NCBI RefSeq assembly: GCF_903652925.1
Contig: NZ_CAHLAR010000003.1
Span: 1 to 64,000, forward strand
From: Achromobacter anxifer
Lineage (GTDB): Bacteria; Pseudomonadota; Gammaproteobacteria; Burkholderiales; Burkholderiaceae_B
Length of the DNA: 64,000 bases
Direction of reading: 5' to 3'
Shown one piece after another: positions 1-9,102 of this stretch (positions are counted from its first letter, which is position 1; every line of letters begins with the position of its first letter). Under the pieces are notes generated by a model. It searched no databases. It was not told the origin of the DNA and saw nothing but the letters and a program-made list of their open reading frames with translations. A program made the position numbers and the translations under genes.

Positions 1-273
1 CGCCGCGGGCGCAGGCATCGGCATGGGCGCGGCAACAGCTTGGCCAGCCAGCGCGTCCGCATCGGCGGGCGCCGGCGGGAACGGCCAACGAGCGGGCGCG
101 GAACCGGGCCGCGCGCGGCGGCGCGGCTCGACGTCGGCCGCGGCCGTGCTCCAGGGCATCGCCATGCCGGCCACCCTGGCGCACCAGGCACGGGCGTGCT
201 GCGCGCCGCGGCGCAGCGGATTCAGCGTGACAACGAGTTCATCCGACAAGACGGAAATATCAGCGGTGTTCAT
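1..273 (-). CDS. Hypothetical protein, partial (runs off left edge)
   Basis: An open frame on the minus strand starts with ATG at 273 and continues to base 1 without a stop, giving the first 91 residues of a protein. An AAGGAG ribosome site lies 5 bases before the ATG, which is the main reason to believe it. The visible part begins MNTADISVLSDELVVTLNPL and becomes rich in Ala, Pro and Arg, with no motif I recognise and no signal peptide. It lies downstream of the radical SAM gene on the same strand, 72 bases after its stop. Function unknown; the remainder is outside the window. Confidence 0.45.
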   Translation of the reverse strand, partial: MNTADISVLSDELVVTLNPLRRGAQHARAWCARVAGMAMPWSTAAADVEPRRRARPGSAPARWPFPPAPADADALAGQAVAAPMPMPAPAA

Positions 274-345
274 GGGAACTCCTTGGAAAGACGGTCGAGC
301 GCCAGGCCAAACGCCCGGGCAGGCATCCGCGGCCGCAGCCGGCGG

Positions 346-1695
346 TCAATCGAACAATGACAACTGGCCTGCGGCCATGGCTTGCAACTGGCGCGCTGCG
401 CGCCCGTGCGCGCCGCCGGCTGCGGGCGATACGGCAGGAAAAGGGACCCCTGAAGACGCTTGCGCGCCAGCCGGGGATAGGAAATCGGCCGTCCCCGCCG
501 CAGAGGCGGCGGGAGGCAGGAAACGGTCGCAGTCCAGCGCCAGGCGATGGCGGTTCAGGCCCAGCTTGCGCGTGGCGATGGAGAAACGCTGGCGCAGCAG
601 ATCGGCCCAGACGCCGGTTCCGCGCATGCGGGACCCAAAATTGGGATCGTTGCGGCGGCCGTTGCGCAGGTCTTCGATGCGATGCAGGACGCGCTGGGCG
701 CGGTCCGGGAAATGGGCGTTGAGCCAGTCCTCGAACAGGGTCTTGACCTCCCAGGGCAGACGCAAGACGGTGTAGCTGGCGTAGTGCGCGCCAGCCGCCT
801 TGGACTCCTGGAGGATGTGTTCCATGGACTCGTCGTTGATGAACGGAATGATGGGCGCCACCAGCACGCCCACCGGCACGCCGGCGTCCGTCAGGCTGCG
901 CACAGCTTCCAGGCGGCGCCACGGCGCGGCGGCGCGCGGCTCCAGCGTGCGGGCCATGCCGGCGTCCAGCGTGGTGATGCTCATGTAGACCACCACCAGC
1001 TTCTGCTCGGCCAGCGCGGCCAGCAGGTCCAGGTCGCGGGCGACCAGCGCGTTCTTGGTGACGATGGTGAGCGGATGGCGGGTTTCGAGCATCAGCTCCA
1101 GCAACCCGCGGGTCAGGCGCCATTCGCGCTCGATGGGCTGATAGGCGTCGGTGGCGGACCCGATGTTGATGGGCGATGGCTTGTAGCCGGGCCGGCTGAG
1201 TTCCGCGCGCAGGGCATCCACCGCATTGGCCTTGGCCACCAGACGGGTTTCGAAATCCAGGCCGGGCGACAGGCCCAGGTAGGAATGGGTGGGCCGGGCG
1301 TAGCAATACACGCAGCCATGCTCGCAGCCCCGGTACGGATTGACCGCCACGTCGAAGGGAATGTCGGGCGAGTCATTGCGCGACAGCATCTTGCGCGCTT
1401 CTTCGGCGGTGACCGTGGTCGTGGGAGCGGCACGCTCGAGGCGCGCGTCCGGCAGGATGGGAATGACCCGCGAGCCAGCCTGTGCGCCGGAGGATTCTTC
1501 GGGGGTATTATCGGGGACGGAATCTACGAAGTCGGCCGGCAGACCAGAGGAAGACCAGCCGTCGTCGACCTGCACGCGGTCATCGCGCTGAAAGCGATGC
1601 CGAACATTAGTAACCGCACCCCGACCGCGCAAGGCGGCGGGGGCGGCAGCCGGGGACCCAGAACCGGCGAGAAAAGAATGATCGGTGCGTGCCAT
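346..1695 (-). CDS. PA0069-family radical SAM protein (SplB-like), SOS-controlled
   Basis: A 449-residue radical SAM enzyme. The [4Fe-4S]-binding motif CEHGCVYC (Cys124, Cys128, Cys131) is preceded by the conserved NPYRGCEHG stretch of the PA0069 group, relatives of spore photoproduct lyase. The N-terminal ~100 residues are basic and low in complexity. The protein ends in GQLSLFD, which resembles the pentapeptide that many DNA repair proteins use to bind the DNA polymerase sliding clamp. I chose the ATG at 1695; an in-frame TTG at 1731 coincides with a -35 box and is rejected. A LexA box sits directly upstream, so the gene is probably DNA-damage induced. Family and cofactor are clear. A DNA repair role is inferred, and the substrate is unknown. 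Confidence 0.9.
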   Translation of the reverse strand: MARTDHSFLAGSGSPAAAPAALRGRGAVTNVRHRFQRDDRVQVDDGWSSSGLPADFVDSVPDNTPEESSGAQAGSRVIPILPDARLERAAPTTTVTAEEARKMLSRNDSPDIPFDVAVNPYRGCEHGCVYCYARPTHSYLGLSPGLDFETRLVAKANAVDALRAELSRPGYKPSPINIGSATDAYQPIEREWRLTRGLLELMLETRHPLTIVTKNALVARDLDLLAALAEQKLVVVYMSITTLDAGMARTLEPRAAAPWRRLEAVRSLTDAGVPVGVLVAPIIPFINDESMEHILQESKAAGAHYASYTVLRLPWEVKTLFEDWLNAHFPDRAQRVLHRIEDLRNGRRNDPNFGSRMRGTGVWADLLRQRFSIATRKLGLNRHRLALDCDRFLPPAASAAGTADFLSPAGAQASSGVPFPAVSPAAGGAHGRAARQLQAMAAGQLSLFD

Positions 1696-1702
1696 GAAAA
1701 CT

Positions 1703-1731
1703 ACTGTACAAAAACACAGTGGTTTTGACAA
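1703..1731 (-). promoter_or_regulatory. SOS promoter: sigma70 boxes with embedded LexA box
   Basis: On the minus strand TTGTCA (1731-1726) and TACAGT (1708-1703) are separated by exactly 17 bases. Between and overlapping them lies CTGT-N8-ACAG (1704-1719), the LexA consensus; 15 of 20 positions match the E. coli consensus. LexA bound here would block the -10 box. Only 7 bases separate the -10 box from the ATG at 1695, so the transcript may be leaderless. Confidence 0.8.
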
Positions 1732-1849
1732 GCACCAAAAGCCTTTTCGTAAGACAACCCCACTTTACCGCAAGACGCGGGCGACGTCCGGAGAATTCGA
1801 TTTCACCAGGCGAGATCGCCCGGAAAGCCGCACCAATGCTGGATCTAGC

Positions 1850-1897
1850 AGAAAAACAACAGCTCCTGGAGGGCCGGAAATCCGTTGTTTTCCGGCC
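1850..1897 (-). terminator. Probable terminator after cysN
   Basis: Inverted repeat GGCCGGAAA (1872-1880) and TTTCCGGCC (1889-1897) with an 8-base loop lies just beyond the cysN stop. A T-rich stretch occurs further on in the direction of transcription (about 1862-1850), not directly after the stem, so termination strength is uncertain. Confidence 0.45.
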
Positions 1898-1906
1898 TCT
1901 TTGCGG

Positions 1907-3205
1907 CTACCGCAACATGCCGGCCGCGGCGGTCTGATGCGTGGCCTCGTCGATCAGGATAAAGGCGCCCGTGGCAGGCACATCGGCATAGCGATCGACC
2001 GCCAGCGCCTCGCGCGTGGTGAGCGTCACGCGTCCGATATCGTTCATGCGCAAGGAGCCTTCCGTGTTCTCCACTTCCTGCAGTTCGTGGATGTCGCGAT
2101 GCGACAGCACCGCGCGAATCTTCGCGGAGGTCAAACGCGTGCCGGACTTCAGCAGATACTTGCGCGCCGGATTCAAGGCCTGCGCATCGAGCCAGCACAA
2201 CTCGGCTTCGAATTCGCGCGTGACCTGCGCAGGCGCGGACGCATGTACGATCACGTCGCCGCGCGACACGTCCACGTCGCGGTCCAGCACCAGCGTGATC
2301 GAATCGCCCGCCACGGCTTCGTCCAGCGCGCGATCGAAGGCGCGCACTTCGCGCACCACCGCGGTCACGCCCGAAGGCTGCACCGCGATCTCGTCGCCCG
2401 GCCGCAACACGCCGCTCGCCACGCGGCCGGCGTAGCCGCGGAAATCGTCCTTGCGGTTGCCGTCGTGGCGCGCCACCCACTGCACGGGAAAGCGCAAGGG
2501 CAAGGCGCGGCCGTCGCCCGCCAGGTCCAGCGACTCCAGCAATGCCAGCAGGGGCTGCCCGTCATACCAGGGCGTCTGAGGCGACAGCGTGACGACGTTG
2601 TCGCCGTTCAGCGCCGACAAGGGCAGCGCGTCGAAGTGCTCGATGCCCAGCTTGTTGGCGAGGTCAGCATAGGCATTGCGGATGCGCTCGAACACGGCGC
2701 GGTCCCAGTCCACCAGATCCATCTTGTTGACGGCCACCACGATGTGGCGGATGCCCAAGAGGCGGGCGATGGTGCTGTGGCGCTTGGTCTGCGGCAGCAG
2801 CACGCCGTCGGCCGCGCGGGTGGCGTCGATCAGGATGACGGCGACGTCCGCCGTCGACGCGCCCGTGACCATGTTGCGCGTGTACTGCTCGTGCCCCGGC
2901 GCGTCGGCGATGATGAACTTGCGCGCGGGCGTGGAGAAGTAGCGGTAGGCCACGTCGATGGTGATGCCCTGCTCGCGCTCGGCCTCCAGGCCATCGGTCA
3001 GCAGCGAAAAATCGATGCCGTCGCCCGCCACCCGCTTGTGCTTGGCGCGCGAGATAGCGTCCAGCTGGTCGGCGAACACGCCCTTGCTGTCGTACAGCAG
3101 GCGACCGATCAGCGTGGACTTGCCGTCATCCACCGAACCCGCCGTGATCAGGCGCAGCACGCCCGTATCGGCGCCGGAAAGAAAAGAATCGTTTAGTGCG
3201 TTCAT
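1907..3205 (-). CDS. cysN: Sulfate adenylyltransferase subunit 1 (GTPase)
   Basis: A 432-residue translation-factor-like GTPase that drives ATP sulfurylase (ATP + sulfate to APS + PPi) together with CysD. The P-loop GSVDDGKST (residues 23-31), the switch motif DAPGHEQY near residue 100 and NKMD are all present, followed by EF-Tu-like beta-barrel domains. The length fits a stand-alone CysN: there is no fused C-terminal APS kinase as in NodQ/CysNC. It is the last gene of the sulfate operon, 41 bases after cysD, and a hairpin follows its stop. With APS reductase in the operon, no PAPS step is needed. Confidence 0.96.
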   Translation of the reverse strand: MNALNDSFLSGADTGVLRLITAGSVDDGKSTLIGRLLYDSKGVFADQLDAISRAKHKRVAGDGIDFSLLTDGLEAEREQGITIDVAYRYFSTPARKFIIADAPGHEQYTRNMVTGASTADVAVILIDATRAADGVLLPQTKRHSTIARLLGIRHIVVAVNKMDLVDWDRAVFERIRNAYADLANKLGIEHFDALPLSALNGDNVVTLSPQTPWYDGQPLLALLESLDLAGDGRALPLRFPVQWVARHDGNRKDDFRGYAGRVASGVLRPGDEIAVQPSGVTAVVREVRAFDRALDEAVAGDSITLVLDRDVDVSRGDVIVHASAPAQVTREFEAELCWLDAQALNPARKYLLKSGTRLTSAKIRAVLSHRDIHELQEVENTEGSLRMNDIGRVTLTTREALAVDRYADVPATGAFILIDEATHQTAAAGMLR

Positions 3206-3246
3206 ATGCGTCCCTGGTCGCCGGCCTCAGCCGGCGTTGCGTGCAA

Positions 3247-4155
3247 TCAGAAATAGCCTTCCTTCTTGCGGCGCTCCATCGAGGCCTCGGAAGTCTGGTC
3301 GTCCATGCGCGTGGCGCCGCGCTCGGTAATGTCGGTCACCGCGGTTTCGGCGATGATGGCGCGGGTATCGGCCGCGTCGGACGCCACCGGGCAGGTGCAG
3401 GAAATGTCGCCCACTGTGCGGAAGCGCACCTGCAGGCGTTCGACCTGTTCGCCGTCCTGCGGCGGGGTCAGCCGCGTGACCGGCACCAGCAGGCCCTTGC
3501 GGCGCACCACCTCGCGCTCGTGGCTGTAATAGATGGACGGCAGCGCCAGCTGCTCGCGCTGGATGTATTGCCAGACATCCAGCTCGGTCCAGTTCGAGAT
3601 CGGGAACACCCGCATGTTCTCGCCGCGATGCACGCGGGTGTTGAACAGGTTCCACAGTTCCGGGCGCTGGGCCTTGGGATCCCATTTTCCGAACTCGTCG
3701 CGAAACGAGAAGATGCGCTCCTTGGCCCGAGCCTTTTCCTCGTCGCGGCGCGCGCCGCCTATGCAGGCGTCGAAGCCGAATTCCTCGATCGCCTCCAGCA
3801 GCGTCACCGCCTGTGCCGCATTGCGCGAATCGGTCTCGCGGCGCAGCACCACGCTGCCGCGCGCGATGGAGTCCTCGACGCTGCGCACGATCAGGGTCTC
3901 GCCCAGCTCGGCCGCGCGCGCATCGCGGAAGGCGATGACCTCGTCGAAGTTGTGGCCGGTATCGATGTGCATCAGCGGGAACGGAAAACGCCCCGGCCGG
4001 AAGGCCTTTTCGGCCAGGCGCAGCAGCACCACAGAATCCTTGCCGCCCGAGAACAGCAGCACGGGCTTCTCGCTTTCGGCGGCGACCTCGCGCAGGATGA
4101 ATATTGCTTCCGATTCCAGCCAATCCAGGTGGCTGCGTTGGATCACTGCAGACAT
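3247..4155 (-). CDS. cysD: Sulfate adenylyltransferase subunit 2
   Basis: A 302-residue PP-loop ATP pyrophosphatase, the catalytic subunit of ATP sulfurylase. SGGKDS (residues 36-41) is the PP-loop, and the protein ends ERRKKEGYF as is usual for CysD. The frame extends upstream to 4581, but MSAVIQRSHLDWLE at 4155 is the normal CysD start and has GGGGAAG about 6-8 bases ahead of it. It lies 41 bases after cysH and 41 bases before cysN, in one transcription unit. Confidence 0.96.
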   Translation of the reverse strand: MSAVIQRSHLDWLESEAIFILREVAAESEKPVLLFSGGKDSVVLLRLAEKAFRPGRFPFPLMHIDTGHNFDEVIAFRDARAAELGETLIVRSVEDSIARGSVVLRRETDSRNAAQAVTLLEAIEEFGFDACIGGARRDEEKARAKERIFSFRDEFGKWDPKAQRPELWNLFNTRVHRGENMRVFPISNWTELDVWQYIQREQLALPSIYYSHEREVVRRKGLLVPVTRLTPPQDGEQVERLQVRFRTVGDISCTCPVASDAADTRAIIAETAVTDITERGATRMDDQTSEASMERRKKEGYF

Positions 4156-4196
4156 ATGCACTTCCCCTAAGACAGATTTTGAATTCGTGGGCCGCG

Positions 4197-4940
4197 TCAG
4201 TCGGCGCGCGCCGCGATGTTGATGACCCGGTTGCCCGCATGCAGGCCGCATTCCTTGGAGTCCGACGACTCCCACCACCAGCGCCCTGCCCTCAGGTCCT
4301 CGCCGGGCCGGATGGCGCGGGTACAGGGTTCGCAGCCGATGGACGGGTAGCCCTGGTCGTGCAGCGGGTTGTAGGGGATGCCCAGGGCGCGGATGACCGA
4401 CCAGACCTCCTCTTCGCTCCACTCGGCCAGCGGATTGAACTTGTGGAGGCCGAAGGTCAGGTCGTCTTCTTCCAGCGGCAGTTCGCCGCGGGTGGTGGAT
4501 TGCGCCCGCCGCTGCCCGGTGAGCCAGGCGCCGCGTCCGGCCAGCGCGCGCTTGAGCGGCTCGACCTTGCGGATCTGACAACAGGCCTTGCGCAGGTCCA
4601 CGCTTTCATAGAAGGCGTAGGCGCCATGCGCGGCGACGTGCTGCTCGACCGATGCAGCCACCGGCCGGTACACGGAGACCTCGCGGCCGTAGTGCTCGCG
4701 CACGGCGTCCAGCACGCCCAGCGTTTCAGCATGCAGGCGTCCCGTATCCAGCGTGAAGACCTCCAGGTCCAGGCCGGCGCTGTAGATGGCGTGCGTCAAC
4801 AGCATGTCCTCGGCCGCCAGCGAGGACGCCAGCGCGGCGTCCGGATAGCGCCGCTGGATGTCGGCCAGACGCGCGCCCAGATCGCGCCAGCGCGCCGCCA
4901 GGCCCGCCTCGAGTTCAATGGAGAGTTCGGAGGTGCTCAT
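4197..4940 (-). CDS. cysH: Phosphoadenylyl/adenylyl-sulfate reductase, iron-sulfur type
   Basis: A 247-residue reductase that converts APS (or PAPS) to sulfite with thioredoxin. It has the two cysteine pairs that bind a [4Fe-4S] cluster (Cys120-Cys121 and Cys203/Cys206 in CEPC) as well as the catalytic Cys231 in KECGLH. The cluster pairs mark the APS-using bacterial assimilatory type rather than the E. coli PAPS type. Its ATG overlaps the cysA stop by 4 bases (ATGA), implying translational coupling with the transporter ATPase. The APS preference is inferred from the motifs. Confidence 0.95.
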   Translation of the reverse strand: MSTSELSIELEAGLAARWRDLGARLADIQRRYPDAALASSLAAEDMLLTHAIYSAGLDLEVFTLDTGRLHAETLGVLDAVREHYGREVSVYRPVAASVEQHVAAHGAYAFYESVDLRKACCQIRKVEPLKRALAGRGAWLTGQRRAQSTTRGELPLEEDDLTFGLHKFNPLAEWSEEEVWSVIRALGIPYNPLHDQGYPSIGCEPCTRAIRPGEDLRAGRWWWESSDSKECGLHAGNRVINIAARAD

Positions 4941-6001
4941 GATTGCGTCGCGAAAATGCGCGCCCGCCGGGGTCGCGCCAACAGTACTTCGCCATCGCGC
5001 AGGCCGAGCTCCCGGTACAGGGACTCGGGCACCTCGGCCTCGATGATGGCGTCGGAATCCTCGCTGGCCAGTTCCAGGTAGGCGCTGGGACCGGCGAGGA
5101 AGGCGTGCGCCAGGCGCACGGGAATGCCGTCCGCGCCGGCGCGGTAGCGCTCGACGTCGAACTCGTGCGGCCGCACGTAGGCCGTGGCGCGCTGGGCTTC
5201 AGCCTGCGCCAGGTCCGGCGCCGGCAGCGAAAGTCCCGCGCCGCTCCAGACGCCGCGCGTGGCAAACCCCTGCAGCTGGTTCACGTCGCCCAGGAAACCG
5301 TAGACGAAAGGCGTGGCCGGCTCTTCCCAGACTTCGCGCGGCGTGCCGACCTGCTCGATGCGGCCCGCATTCATCAGCACCACGCGGTCCGACACTTCCA
5401 GCGCTTCCTCCTGGTCATGGGTGACGAACACGCTGGCCACGTTCAGCTCGTCGTGCAGGCGGCGCAGCCAGCGCCGCAATTCCTTGCGCACCTTGGCGTC
5501 CAGCGCACCGAAGGGCTCGTCCAGCAGCAGCACCCGCGGCTCCACGGCCAGGGCTCGCGCCAGGGCGATGCGCTGGCGCTGGCCGCCGGACAGCTGCGCC
5601 GGATAGCGGTCCGCCAGCCAGTCCAGCTGCACCAGTCCCAGCAGGTCATGCACCTTGCGCTGAATCACGTCTTCGGAGGGGCGCTGCGAACGGTGCTTGA
5701 CGCGCAGGCCGAAGGCCACGTTCTCGAACACCGTCATGTGCTTGAACAGCGCATAGTGCTGGAACACGAATCCGACCTGGCGCTGGCGCACGTCCACCGC
5801 GGTGGCGTCTTCGCCCGCGAACAGCACGCTGCCGGAATCGGCCGACTCCAATCCCGCGATGATGCGCAGCAATGTCGTCTTGCCACAGCCCGACGGGCCC
5901 AGCAACGCGACCAGCTCGCCCGTCTCGATATGCAGCGAGACGTCGTTCAGCGCGCGGAACTGGCCGAAACGCTTGGATAGATTGCGGACTTCGATACTCA
6001 T
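4937..6001 (-). CDS. cysA: Sulfate/thiosulfate ABC transporter ATP-binding protein
   Basis: A 354-residue ABC ATPase energising sulfate import. Walker [10 protein letters not shown] lies near residue 36, the signature LSGGQRQR near 136 and Walker [12 protein letters not shown] near 155, with a C-terminal regulatory TOBE-like domain from about residue 240. It lies 25 bases after cysW and overlaps cysH by 4 bases. The order sbp-cysT-cysW-cysA identifies the substrate as sulfate/thiosulfate rather than another oxyanion. Confidence 0.95.
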   Translation of the reverse strand: MSIEVRNLSKRFGQFRALNDVSLHIETGELVALLGPSGCGKTTLLRIIAGLESADSGSVLFAGEDATAVDVRQRQVGFVFQHYALFKHMTVFENVAFGLRVKHRSQRPSEDVIQRKVHDLLGLVQLDWLADRYPAQLSGGQRQRIALARALAVEPRVLLLDEPFGALDAKVRKELRRWLRRLHDELNVASVFVTHDQEEALEVSDRVVLMNAGRIEQVGTPREVWEEPATPFVYGFLGDVNQLQGFATRGVWSGAGLSLPAPDLAQAEAQRATAYVRPHEFDVERYRAGADGIPVRLAHAFLAGPSAYLELASEDSDAIIEAEVPESLYRELGLRDGEVLLARPRRARIFATQS

Positions 6002-6026
6002 GCGTGTCTCCTTCCGGGCCGCCGCG

Positions 6027-6926
6027 TCAGGCTAGGGCCGGCTTGATGGCGGCCGCCTGGCCGGGATACTCGACCGGCAGGTCGGCGGCTTGCAGAAAGC
6101 GCGCGTTGCGCCACTCGACGACGTTCTTGGCCACCAGCGTCACCAGCGCCAGCAGGGCCAGCAGCGACGCCACCGCGAACGCCGCGGAATACTGGTATTC
6201 GTTGTAGAGAATCTCGACGTGCAGGGTCATGGTGTTGGTCAGTCCGCGGATCTGCCCGGACACCACCGACACCGCGCCGAACTCGCCCATGGCCCGCGCA
6301 TTGCACAGGATGGCGCCGTACAGCAGGCCCCACTTGATGTTCGGCAGCGTCACGCGCCAGAAGATCTGCCAGCCGCTGGCGCCCAGGGTCAGCGCGGCCT
6401 GTTCTTCCTCGCTGCCCTGCGCCTGCATCAGCGGAATCAGCTCGCGCGCGACGAAGGGAAACGTCACGAAGAGCGTCGCCAGCACAATGCCCGGCACGGC
6501 GTAGACGATCTTGATGTCATGCTCCTGCAGCCAACCGCCGAACCAGCCCTGGGTGCCGAACAACAACACAAACACCAGGCCGGCCACCACCGGCGACACC
6601 GAGAACGGCAGGTCGATCAGGGTGATCAGGAACTGCTTGCCGCGGAACTGGAACTTGGTGATCGCCCAGGCCGCCGCCACGCCGAACACCAGGTTCACCG
6701 GCAGCGCGATGGCCGCAACCAGCAGCGTGAGGCGAATGGCGGCCAGCGCGTCCGGCTCGACGATGGCATCCAGGTACAGTTGCCAGCCCTTCCTGAAGGC
6801 CTCTGCGAACACGGCCGCCAGCGGCACCAGCAGGAACAGCGTCAGGAATCCCAACGCGATGAACAGCAGCGCGCCGCGCACCCAGCGCGGCTCGGTGAGA
6901 TGGGCGGGACGGTCCGCGGCGCTCAT
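6027..6926 (-). CDS. cysW: Sulfate ABC transporter permease CysW
   Basis: A 299-residue inner-membrane permease with about six hydrophobic segments and the cytoplasmic loop motif [20 protein letters not shown], which docks with the ATPase. The order of genes and the sequence [21 protein letters not shown] match CysW. Its start overlaps the cysT stop by 4 bases. It forms a heterodimeric channel with CysT. Confidence 0.94.
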   Translation of the reverse strand: MSAADRPAHLTEPRWVRGALLFIALGFLTLFLLVPLAAVFAEAFRKGWQLYLDAIVEPDALAAIRLTLLVAAIALPVNLVFGVAAAWAITKFQFRGKQFLITLIDLPFSVSPVVAGLVFVLLFGTQGWFGGWLQEHDIKIVYAVPGIVLATLFVTFPFVARELIPLMQAQGSEEEQAALTLGASGWQIFWRVTLPNIKWGLLYGAILCNARAMGEFGAVSVVSGQIRGLTNTMTLHVEILYNEYQYSAAFAVASLLALLALVTLVAKNVVEWRNARFLQAADLPVEYPGQAAAIKPALA

Positions 6927-7813
6927 GCCAGCCTCCCGAGGTTGCGGCGGGCCTGCCAGCCCTGCAGCAGGTTGATGACGAGCAATAATGCGAACGACAG
7001 CACCAGCATCACCGTGGCGATAGCCGCGGCGCCGGCGTAATCGAATGCCTCCAGCTTGGCGATGATCAGCAGCGGCGTGATCTCCGACACCATGGGCATG
7101 TTGCCCGCGATGAACACCACCGAGCCGTACTCGCCCACCGCGCGCGCGAAGGCCAGCGCAAAGCCGGTCATCAAGGCCGGCATGATGATGGGCAGCAGCA
7201 CCCGGCGTATGGTCTGCCAGCGGTTGGCGCCCAGGCTGGCCGCGGCCTCCTCGATCTCGCGCTCCACGTCTTCCAGCACCGGCTGCACCGTGCGCACCAC
7301 GAACGGCACGCCGATGAAGATCAGCGCGATGACGATGCCCAGCGGCGTGAACGCCACCTTCCAGCCGAACCAGTCGGCCAGCGGCCCGCCCAGCCAGCCC
7401 TTCTGCGAATACAGCGAGGTCAGCGCGATGCCCGCCACCGCCGTGGGCAGCGCGAACGGCAGGTCGACCAGCGCGTCCAGGATCTTCTTGCCCGGGAAGC
7501 GGTAGCGCACCAGCACCCAGGCCACCACCGTGCCGAACACCAGGTTCACCAGCGCCGCGATCAGCGACGCGCCGAAGGTCAGCTTGTATGAAGCGAGCAC
7601 CCGCGGCGCGGTCACTGCTTCCCAGAACCCCTGCCAGCCCAGTCCCGCGCTCTTGATCGGCAGGGCCGCCAGCGGAATGAGCACGAGCACGCTCAGGTAC
7701 AGCACCGCGTAGCCCATCGAGATGCCGAATCCGGGCAGCACGCCCGGGCTGTTGCGCCGAAAGGCAAAAGGCGCTTGCGCGCCGCTTGCCGCCGGGTTCG
7801 AGGCTGTAGTCAT
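6923..7813 (-). CDS. cysT: Sulfate ABC transporter permease CysT
   Basis: A 296-residue permease with about six membrane helices and the EAA loop [18 protein letters not shown]. The typical CysT stretch [18 protein letters not shown] is present. It starts 24 bases after the binding-protein gene and is translationally coupled to cysW. It is the CysT/CysU half of the sulfate channel. Confidence 0.94.
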   Translation of the reverse strand: MTTASNPAASGAQAPFAFRRNSPGVLPGFGISMGYAVLYLSVLVLIPLAALPIKSAGLGWQGFWEAVTAPRVLASYKLTFGASLIAALVNLVFGTVVAWVLVRYRFPGKKILDALVDLPFALPTAVAGIALTSLYSQKGWLGGPLADWFGWKVAFTPLGIVIALIFIGVPFVVRTVQPVLEDVEREIEEAAASLGANRWQTIRRVLLPIIMPALMTGFALAFARAVGEYGSVVFIAGNMPMVSEITPLLIIAKLEAFDYAGAAAIATVMLVLSFALLLVINLLQGWQARRNLGRLA

Positions 7814-7837
7814 GGCCGTCGTCCGAGTTCTATGGGC

Positions 7838-8866
7838 TTATTTCTTTTGCGGCAGATAGATCTGGTCGAAGGTGCCGCCATCGCTGAAGTGATCCTTCTG
7901 CGCCTTGCGCCAGCCGCCGAAGATCTTGTCGTCGATGGTCACGAGCTTGACCTTGGGGAACTTGCTTTCGTACTTGGCGGCCACGGTCTTGTCGATGGGC
8001 CGGTAGTAGTTCTTGGCGATGATTTCCTGCGCGGTGGGCGTGTAGAGGAATTCCAGGTAGGCCTGCGCCGCGGCGCGGGTTCCCTTCTTGTCCACGACCT
8101 TGTCGACCACGGCGACCGGGGGCTCGGCCAGGATGGACAGCGACGGCACCACGATGTCGAACTTGTCCGGACCCAGCTCTTCGAGCGCCAGGAAGGCCTC
8201 GTTCTCCCAGGCCAGCAGCACGTCGCCCACGCCGCGTTCCACGAAGGTGGTGGTGGCGCCGCGCGCGCCGGTGTCCAGCACCGGCACGTGCTTGAGCAGG
8301 TCGCCCACGAAAGCGCGGGCCTTGTCTTCGCTGCCGCCGTTCTTCTCCAGCGCGTAGGCCCAGGCGGCCAGGTAGTTCCAGCGCGCCCCGCCCGAGGTCT
8401 TGGGATTGGGGGTGATGACCTGCACGCCGTCCTTGACCAGGTCGTCCCAGTCCTTGATCTGCTTGGGGTTGCCCTTGCGCACCAGGAACACGATGGTGGA
8501 GGTGTAGGGCGAGCTGTTCTGCGGCAGGCGGGCCTGCCAGTCGGCCGGCAGCAGCCCGCGGTCGGCCACGGCGTCGATGTCGTAGGCCAGCGCCAGGGTC
8601 ACCACGTCGGCTTCCAGGCCGTCGATGACCGAGCGCGCCTGGCGGCCGGAGCCGCCGTGCGATTGGCGGATGGTCAGGTCGACGTTGGCCTTTTCCTTGT
8701 ATTGCTTGATGAAGGCGTCGTCTATCGCGCGGTACAGCTCGCGCGTCGGGTCATAAGAGACATTCAGCAGCGTCTGCTTTTGCTGCGCCTGCGCCGGCGC
8801 CATCGCGGCAAACGACATCGTTACTGCGGCCAAGGCGGCCAACCAACCGGCTTTCCTGAAAGACAT
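7838..8866 (-). CDS. sbp: Periplasmic sulfate-binding protein
   Basis: A 342-residue periplasmic solute-binding protein. It has a signal peptide ending APAQAQQ near residue 27, followed by [17 protein letters not shown], the ligand-binding start typical of Sbp/CysP. It is the first gene of the seven-gene sulfate operon and has AGGGAG about 8 bases before the ATG. It captures sulfate (possibly thiosulfate) for CysTWA. Whether it is better called Sbp or CysP cannot be settled by eye. Confidence 0.93.
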   Translation of the reverse strand: MSFRKAGWLAALAAVTMSFAAMAPAQAQQKQTLLNVSYDPTRELYRAIDDAFIKQYKEKANVDLTIRQSHGGSGRQARSVIDGLEADVVTLALAYDIDAVADRGLLPADWQARLPQNSSPYTSTIVFLVRKGNPKQIKDWDDLVKDGVQVITPNPKTSGGARWNYLAAWAYALEKNGGSEDKARAFVGDLLKHVPVLDTGARGATTTFVERGVGDVLLAWENEAFLALEELGPDKFDIVVPSLSILAEPPVAVVDKVVDKKGTRAAAQAYLEFLYTPTAQEIIAKNYYRPIDKTVAAKYESKFPKVKLVTIDDKIFGGWRKAQKDHFSDGGTFDQIYLPQKK

Positions 8867-9033
8867 CCCTTGCTCCCTGTGTTCGGCAATGTGGAAGCAA
8901 GTGTGCTGGCTGGGCGTTCTGAACGGAACGAATCATTATTTGGTTGCTCATCGCCCGCAGGCATATAGGACAGGCATCCCAACAATGTGTATGCGCTCCT
9001 TCCCGTGCGCGCCCTGCCGCACGCGCCTCAAAG
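8867..9033. promoter_or_regulatory. Leader/promoter region of the sulfate operon
   Basis: This gap between the peroxiredoxin terminator and sbp must hold the operon promoter. I see no clean -35/-10 pair, which would fit an activator-dependent (CysB-type) promoter. An AT-rich patch lies at about 8929-8942 (gaacgaatcattat). No specific site can be assigned from sequence alone. Confidence 0.3.
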
Positions 9034-9070
9034 AAAAACCGCCGCCCTCCCCATGGGAAAGACGGCGGTT
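9034..9070 (-). terminator. Rho-independent terminator of the peroxiredoxin gene
   Basis: Minus strand: a stem AACCGCCG/CGGCGGTT (arms 9037-9044 and 9063-9070) is followed by TTTTTCTTT. It lies 33 bases after the peroxiredoxin stop and separates it from the sulfate operon. Confidence 0.85.
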
Positions 9071-9102
9071 GTACGCGGGGCTCGGCCCCACGGTTTCCGA
9101 AT

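Noticed and set aside
1696-1731. TTG at 1731 as start of the radical SAM gene
   Set aside because: It falls on the -35 hexamer and would put the LexA box inside the coding sequence; the ATG at 1695 is the better start.
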